Shown: positions 59,077 to 64,000 of the stretch, one piece after another
Layout of the letters: each line of letters opens with the position of its first letter
Position numbering within the stretch: position 1 is the first letter of the stretch
From: Bartonella apihabitans
Lineage (GTDB): Bacteria; Pseudomonadota; Alphaproteobacteria; Rhizobiales; Rhizobiaceae
Length of the DNA: 64,000 nt
Direction of reading: 5' to 3'
NCBI RefSeq assembly: GCF_030758755.1
Contig: NZ_CP132387.1
Coordinates: 1,860,001-1,924,000, forward strand
Program-made: the position numbers and the translations under genes
Notes under the pieces: generated by a model
Seen by the model: the letters and a program-made list of their open reading frames with translations, nothing else
Database searches by the model: none
What the model was told of the DNA's origin: nothing

Positions 59077-59733
59077 ATGAAAAAAACGAACGATGAACTA
59101 TCACTTGCAGATCAGACTGTAAAAGCCATCGAAGTCGACATTATCAGCGGCCATTACCATCCTGGCGAACATTTGAGCGAAGCGATACTGGCGAAAAAAT
59201 TGTCGGTCTCGCGTAATACATTGCGCGAAGCATTCAGGATGCTCACAAAAAACGGACTTATCGAATACCGTGCAAACCGTGGTGTCTTCGTGACTATTCC
59301 CGACTTCAACACGATTATCGACGTTTATCGGTTACGTAAAATTATCGAAGTCGGCTCCGTTCGCAATGTGCATTTTCCCCATTCAGCTATTTTCATGATG
59401 GAAAAAGTTGTAGGAAAAGCGGAAAAACTCTGCGAAGAAAAAAAATGGCAGGATGTCGGTACTGCCGATATGGAATTTCACCAATTGCTGGTAAGCCTTA
59501 GTAACAGCCCGCGACTTGACCGGCTTTTTGCCGAGCTGACAGTCGAACTCAGATTAATCTTCGGTCTGATTTCCGACTTGCGTTCGCTTCACCAGCCTTT
59601 TGTAGCCATGAACCGCAATATCGTTAACTGCCTCAAAAAAGAAAAAGCGAAAAAAGCAGCCAAACTTCTCGGCGATTATTTAAAACAATCCGAAAAGATG
59701 ATTATAGAGGCCTATAGCGCACTTCAAAAATAA
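59077..59733 (+). CDS. GntR-family transcriptional regulator, FCD subfamily
   Basis: A 218-residue regulator. The winged helix occupies residues about 10-75 with GHYHPGEHLSEAILAKKLSVSRNTLREAFRML and the wing NRGVFVTIP. The FCD ligand domain follows, with DVYRLRKIIEVGSVR, DMEFHQLLVSLSNSPRLDRLF and AMNRNIVNCLKKEK. The metal-binding residues Asp and His are present in the D-x-x-FH motif. Divergent from pxpA and the carboxylase, so likely their repressor with a 5-oxoproline-related effector. Confidence 0.88.
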   Translation: MKKTNDELSLADQTVKAIEVDIISGHYHPGEHLSEAILAKKLSVSRNTLREAFRMLTKNGLIEYRANRGVFVTIPDFNTIIDVYRLRKIIEVGSVRNVHFPHSAIFMMEKVVGKAEKLCEEKKWQDVGTADMEFHQLLVSLSNSPRLDRLFAELTVELRLIFGLISDLRSLHQPFVAMNRNIVNCLKKEKAKKAAKLLGDYLKQSEKMIIEAYSALQK

Positions 59734-59991
59734 TCGTCTTTCTTGTCATAAACAAAAAATACGGACTGGTGATAAACCGGTCCGTAGCAACAACCGATAT
59801 GATAATAACAACTACTTTCATATATGTCGTTCTATGAAGTAAGTCCTTGCATGGCGAATTTATTTAACATACCCGCCCGTTCATGCGGATTATTTCGGCT
59901 TTTGTTCAAACGGTTTTCATTCCTAACGGTTTTGCGTTTTTTCCGTGCTCCATGATAAACTATATCCGTTTAAAAAATAGAAGGCACAATC

Positions 59992-60887
59992 ATGCTTCGA
60001 GAAAATATCGCCGATCTTATGGCCTTTATGGTTGTTGCCGAGGAAAAAAGCTTTACCAAAGCAGCTCACAAGCTCAACATATCGCAGTCGGCTTTGAGCC
60101 ATTCGATAAAAAATCTGGAAGATCGTCTTCATTTACAATTATTGCGCCGCACCACACGTTCGGTTGCACCGACCAATATTGGCGAACGGCTTCTCGAACT
60201 TTACACGCCCCATCTTGTGGCGATGGAAAGCGAACTGAAACACCTTTGTGAGACAATCGATCATCCATCCGGCACAATCCGCATAACCGCGCCCGATTAT
60301 GCGGCAAAAGCCATTTTATGGCCCAAGCTTTACCCGCTTCTTGCAAAATATCCCGATATTCATCTTGAAATCTCGATTGATTACGCCTTGACCGACATTG
60401 TCGCCGAACGTTTCGACGCCGGTGTGCGGCTTGGTGAACAGGTCGAGAAAGACATGATCGCGCTAAAAATCGGCCGGATCTCCGCATGGCGGCTGTTGCC
60501 TCGCCTCAATATCTTGAAAAACATCCTGTCCCCGAAACGCCGCGCGATCTTCTTGAACATCAGTGCATCAATCTTCGATTGCCGACGTCCGGCGGTTTTT
60601 ATGTTTGGGAATTTGAAGAAAATGGCCATGAATGCAAAATAAGGGTCGAAGGGCAATTGAGCTTCAACACAATCGACCAGGCATTGGATGCTGCCGAAGC
60701 CGGTTTCGGCATTGCCTACACAACCGAAGATGCTGTGGTGGAACGGGTGGCTAGCGGTCGGCTTAAACGTATTCTCGAAAATTATTGCCCGCCTTTTCCC
60801 GGATATTACCTCTATTATCCGACACGACGCCAACACACCGCTGCTTTTCAACTGGTTATCGATTGTTTGCGCTATAAGGCTTTATAA
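59992..60887 (+). pseudogene. LysR-family transcriptional regulator, frame-broken
   Basis: About 298 residues in two frames. The first frame has the HTH, FMVVAEEKSFTKAAHKLNISQSALSHSIKNLEDRL, and the start of the effector domain (SGTIRITAPDYAAK). The second frame continues from MAAVASPQYLEKHPVPETPRDL to the end. The shift is at about 60481-60486 and one missing base repairs it: 896 bases plus one is divisible by three. The repaired size is normal for LysR. It is upstream of an SDR gene on the same strand (333 bp apart), which it might control. Confidence 0.88.
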
Positions 60888-61220
60888 GAGTGCGCGCGCC
60901 CCGCACATTTTGAATTTCAATTTTCGATAAGACCTCTAAAGAGTGAGGTCTATTTGCCATTCCGGTTTTTTCCATTGCAGTTTTCTATTTTCACTGATTA
61001 CCCCTTTCATTCTCCCATTGTCGCCTGGAACAGTTCTTCGAGAACCAAACATCGGCAGGACAGCTTGTTTTATGAAAATTTTGCATAAAGCCTAGTTCCA
61101 CGCCCCTTCTTTTAGAAGCAGTGCTTTTCGGATTAATCTTGAAAATAATAAGCAGCCGCGCATTGTCGATAAAAGACTGTACGCATTTGAAAATGCATTT
61201 TTGTCGAAGGGTTTCAAAAA
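60888..61220. other. Spacer with a small hairpin
   Basis: A hairpin with arms AGACCTC and GAGGTCT (60930-60951) lies 43 nt past the LysR stop and could end its transcript. The remaining 270 bp must contain the promoter of the following SDR gene; just before its start an imperfect repeat GCATTTGAAAATGC is seen. Confidence 0.5.
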
Positions 61221-62051
61221 ATGGTCAAGCGCAACTGGGTGATAACCGGTGTCTCGAGCGGTTTCGGCTATGAAATGGTCAAACAGGTTTTAAGCTGCGG
61301 CGATAACGTATTGGGAACTGTGCGCAAAACTCAACCTGTCGAAGAGCTGATTGACCGCTATCCTGATAATTTTCATGTCGAAATTGTCGATATGAGAGAC
61401 CGGAAAGCCGTGAAACAACTTAGGCAAAAAGCCGAAGAATTGTTTTCAACAATCGATGTGATTGTGAGCAACGCTGGATATGGATTGTTCGGTGCGGCCG
61501 AAGAATTGTCGGATGAAGAGATTGACGATATTATCGCAACCAACCTCACCGGTTCGATTGACTTTATCCGCGCCTTCTTGCCCGTTATGAGGAAAAGACG
61601 ACATGGGCGTATTATCCAGATTTCCCCCTATGGGGGTGAAGTCGCTTTTGCCGGAAATTCGCTTTATCACGCGACAAAATGGGGCATAGAAGGATTTTGT
61701 GACTCGCTTTCACAAGAAATGGCGCCATTCAATATTGGCGTGACGATTGTCGAACCCGGTGGGGCAAGAACCGAATTCCGCTATAAAAGCGCAAAAATTG
61801 CAAAGCCGATAAAAGCTTATGACAACACGCCCGCCCATGCTTTTCAAAAAATGCTTGATCGGAAAAACGGCTTGGCTGCAGGGGATCCGGAGCGCATGGC
61901 TGCCCGCATTATCGAAAGTGTCGATATAACGCCGGCACCGTTACGCATGGTGCTCGGTTCAGGTGCTTTAAAAACCACCATCGAGGTTTTAGAAAAACGG
62001 CTTGAAGACTTTAAAGGGCAAGAACAACTTGCCGCTTCAACCGATTTTTAA
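61221..62051 (+). CDS. Short-chain dehydrogenase/reductase with altered serine position
   Basis: A 276-residue classical SDR. The cofactor loop TGVSSGFG is at residues 9-16, SNAG (for NNAG) at 83-86, and the catalytic pair Tyr149 and Lys153 in YHATK. The expected catalytic serine, 13 residues before the tyrosine, is Pro136 (ISPYGG), although Ser135 is next to it. The C-terminal part, PGGARTEFRY and DPERMAARIIESV, is common in this SDR branch. Substrate unknown. Ribosome site GAAGGG. Confidence 0.85.
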   Translation: MVKRNWVITGVSSGFGYEMVKQVLSCGDNVLGTVRKTQPVEELIDRYPDNFHVEIVDMRDRKAVKQLRQKAEELFSTIDVIVSNAGYGLFGAAEELSDEEIDDIIATNLTGSIDFIRAFLPVMRKRRHGRIIQISPYGGEVAFAGNSLYHATKWGIEGFCDSLSQEMAPFNIGVTIVEPGGARTEFRYKSAKIAKPIKAYDNTPAHAFQKMLDRKNGLAAGDPERMAARIIESVDITPAPLRMVLGSGALKTTIEVLEKRLEDFKGQEQLAASTDF

Positions 62052-62285
62052 AAGAGATGAAACAACGCCTTTTCTTAAATCTCCGGCAAAGTCGAATATT
62101 AGAGCGCTATGGGTTCGGTCAGAAGATGCGTTTCAGTTAAAAGGAAGTTTTTAACCAATAGATGAATCGCGGCTCGGCTGAATTGTCGGATTCGCTCCTT
62201 CAGGCTGTAATAGTTAAATTGCTGCGTTTTTCCCGCCAAAACTGTTAAGTCTGTTGCCGAAAGCCCGATCTATTGCTTTTAGCGC

Positions 62286-63047
62286 CTATTTTTCCCTATT
62301 TTTCTGGTCGTGTATTTTATAGCGCAGCGCAATAACACCCTGACCGGCATTTTTTACCTCCAGCAATTCGAGTGACTGTCCGGCGGCAGGATTTGCTTTC
62401 ACCAAAACCGGTTCTCCCGTTGCACTATTATCCGTGCGAGGCGACCAATCAAATAAGGAAGGTGCAGCTTTGCGCCCGTCAATACCGGGATAGATCATCA
62501 CACTCAATTCATCGATAAGCCTGTTTTTCAGAAATGCTCCGTTAATCGTGCCACCGCCTTGCAAAACAATTCGTTTTATATTGAAAAAATGCCCAAGACC
62601 TTCCATGGCTTCTACAAGATCATTTCCATCTTCACCGGCAAAGACATAGGAAATTTCCAAGCTACGAAGATGTTCCAGATAGGCTTGCGAAATTTTTTTA
62701 GCCAAAACAACAATGATGTTTTCATCGCAAATTTTGTCGCCTTCATATTTTATGCGCCCATGACGATCCACGATAATGCATAACCGTTTTGTTTGACGCT
62801 TACCGATAAAAGGTTGCGGGTCAATCACTCTTACAGGATGAGGGTCATTGAATTCCTGTTTTGCAAAATGCCTTTGAACGGTAACCCGCCCCAACATTTC
62901 CGCGTCGCAATTGAAACTGTTGCTAAGGTCATAATAAGAAATGGTCGCCTCATCATTTTTTGTCCCGTCATAAGGCGCAGTCCAATGATCTTCCACAATT
63001 TTTCCATCAATCGATGTCATCATATGGCAAATTATAAAAGGGCGCAT
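62286..63047 (-). CDS. RibD C-terminal-domain reductase (dihydrofolate-reductase-like)
   Basis: A 253-residue protein of the RibD_C/dihydrofolate-reductase-like family. It has IICHMMTSIDGKIVEDHW at the start, NCDAEMLGRVTVQRHF, then KRIVLQGGGTINGAFLKNRLIDELSVMIYPGIDG, where GGGTxN and DE(L)S are the family's hallmark NADPH-site elements. Stand-alone members reduce unknown pyrimidine or pterin-like substrates; it lacks the deaminase half of RibD. ATG at 63047 follows AAGGAG; a longer frame by 12 residues is less likely. Its neighbour SDR is convergent. Confidence 0.85.
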   Translation of the reverse strand: MRPFIICHMMTSIDGKIVEDHWTAPYDGTKNDEATISYYDLSNSFNCDAEMLGRVTVQRHFAKQEFNDPHPVRVIDPQPFIGKRQTKRLCIIVDRHGRIKYEGDKICDENIIVVLAKKISQAYLEHLRSLEISYVFAGEDGNDLVEAMEGLGHFFNIKRIVLQGGGTINGAFLKNRLIDELSVMIYPGIDGRKAAPSLFDWSPRTDNSATGEPVLVKANPAAGQSLELLEVKNAGQGVIALRYKIHDQKNREK

Positions 63048-63522
63048 GATTTCTCCTTGAACAATAAAATCATGAAAGAGCAACGAGATAGGCGAAGGCT
63101 CTTTGATATGTCTTCTTCACCTATAAACGCTTGAAGCCCGCTCATAAACCGGCCTCTTTTCACAAGGCCTATTAGAAAAATTCATTAATGGGGAAGCGGG
63201 AATGGAAAAGCGGGCTTTGCCTGAAACACGTCTTCTTTAAACAATTCGAAAAAAACAATATGCGAACGGAGATATGGGGGAAAAGCACGTCATCAACTTA
63301 AAACCCGAAGGATGAGCCTCTCTCTTTCCTCAAAAGCCTATCTTTCTCGTTCCCTTTCATCTTGCTAGTTCCTCACCGTCTCCTTACCGATTTTCCCGAT
63401 GGTCTTCTATTCCCCTCTTCTTTGACAATTTTTTTAAAAAATCCTGTTGGTTGTTTTGACCTATCTTGCAAAAAAAACCGAACTGGAGAATAGTTTCCAA
63501 AAAAGGGAAAGTTTTTTTAGAA
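63048..63522. other. Gene-free stretch
   Basis: About 475 bp with no credible reading frame, no strong terminator and no recognisable RNA. Presumably holds the promoters of the flanking divergent genes. Confidence 0.45.
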
Positions 63523-63966
63523 ATGATCGGGACGAGCAAACCATTTTCCGTGGTTATCAGAGTGTTGTGCATTTTCGCACTGCTCAATCTCGCCTTTGCC
63601 CATAATCGCAATTTTCCGGTTGCACCGAACAGTTTTGCAAGCAATTCTTCACACCATCATGAAAGCTATCGGCAGAACCATTCGCATATGGTTGCTGATG
63701 GCGAGATTTGCTCGAAAAACGCATCTTCAAAACCGCAAAAATTAAACAAAAAACACCATAATGACAATTCATGTCATGAATTGGGTGCTTGTCACGCCTG
63801 CCGCATCGGCGCCTCAATGCTTACCCCGCCCGATAGCGTTGAAATCGGCGAACATAACCTCTTCCTCGTCGAGATTTTACTACCCTATGATGCGGTAACC
63901 TTCGGCACGTTTTTTGTAAAGTCCAACGCCTCGCCGCGCTCACCTCCATTGTCACTTATTAGCTGA
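63523..63966 (+). CDS. Small exported His/Cys-rich protein (DUF2946-like)
   Basis: A 147-residue protein. Residues 1-27 form a signal peptide (MIGTSKPFSVVIRVLCIFAL, cleavage after AFA). Then come a His-rich stretch (SSHHHESYRQNHSHMV), a Cys with nearby HH, and CHELGACHACRIGASML, which hints at metal binding. The proline-rich end SPRSPPLSL is typical of DUF2946-type proteins that are found in copper-linked or TonB-receptor contexts. ATG at 63523 is preferred to a TTG 57 nt upstream. The family assignment is tentative. Confidence 0.55.
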   Translation: MIGTSKPFSVVIRVLCIFALLNLAFAHNRNFPVAPNSFASNSSHHHESYRQNHSHMVADGEICSKNASSKPQKLNKKHHNDNSCHELGACHACRIGASMLTPPDSVEIGEHNLFLVEILLPYDAVTFGTFFVKSNASPRSPPLSLIS

Positions 63967-64000
63967 CAGGTTCAACATATCAGAACATCGAATTTTTTAA

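Overview
The window looks like chromosomal DNA of an alphaproteobacterium of the order Hyphomicrobiales (Rhizobiales), probably close to Bartonellaceae/Brucellaceae. Pointers are the moderate GC content, the cobalamin-riboswitch/CbtB-CbtA cobalt uptake unit, the glutathione-type ABC importer paired with an isoaspartyl peptidase, and the general protein flavour. This placement is inference from gene content, not from a marker gene; there are no rRNA or tRNA genes and no insertion sequences. About ten genes show clean single-base reading-frame breaks, mostly a missing base, so uncorrected sequencing indels are the likeliest single explanation for most of them.

1-21.5 kb (minus strand): a surface-protein and type I secretion locus. 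One giant gene (3302..21501, about 6,067 codons once four one-base gaps are restored) encodes a BapA/Lap-like adhesin: an N-terminal prefix domain, about 45 Ig-like modules arranged in a higher-order repeat of roughly 2.7 kb, a calcium-loop FG-GAP/VCBS-like propeller, and a C-terminal type I secretion signal. It is followed by a frame-broken FAD-dependent halogenase-like gene and by a TolC-family outer-membrane lipoprotein that runs off the left edge.

21.5-24.1 kb: an AT-rich regulatory region, a diacetyl/acetoin reductase and a DUF3088 protein. 24.3-32.8 kb (plus strand): an eight-gene organosulfur salvage operon with two flavin monooxygenases, an FMN reductase, an acetyltransferase, a fused amino-acid ABC permease/ATPase, two periplasmic binding proteins and cysteine synthase. 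It resembles the S-alkyl-cysteine / S-(2-succino)cysteine salvage clusters of other bacteria.

32.8-37.2 kb: an AT-rich, stand-alone 1,281-residue SIR2-domain protein of the Dsr1 anti-phage type. 37.5-41.3 kb: a flavodoxin-like oxidoreductase, then a three-gene unit of an exported aldo/keto reductase, an amidohydrolase and an exported cyclophilin-like protein. 41.3-43.1 kb: a variant histidine phosphatase, then a cobalamin riboswitch controlling cbtB-cbtA.

43.3-54 kb: peptide and glutathione use: D-aminopeptidase DppA, isoaspartyl peptidase, a GsiABCD-type importer with two tandem binding proteins, and a P1-family aminopeptidase. A degraded DeoR-type regulator fragment follows. 54.4-59.7 kb: a biotin carboxylase/biotin carrier, a fused PxpB-PxpC and PxpA (5-oxoprolinase system), divergent from a GntR/FCD regulator. 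Glutathione import and 5-oxoproline cleavage fit together as a route to glutamate and cysteine. 60-64 kb: a frame-broken LysR regulator, an SDR, a RibD-C reductase and a small exported His/Cys-rich protein.
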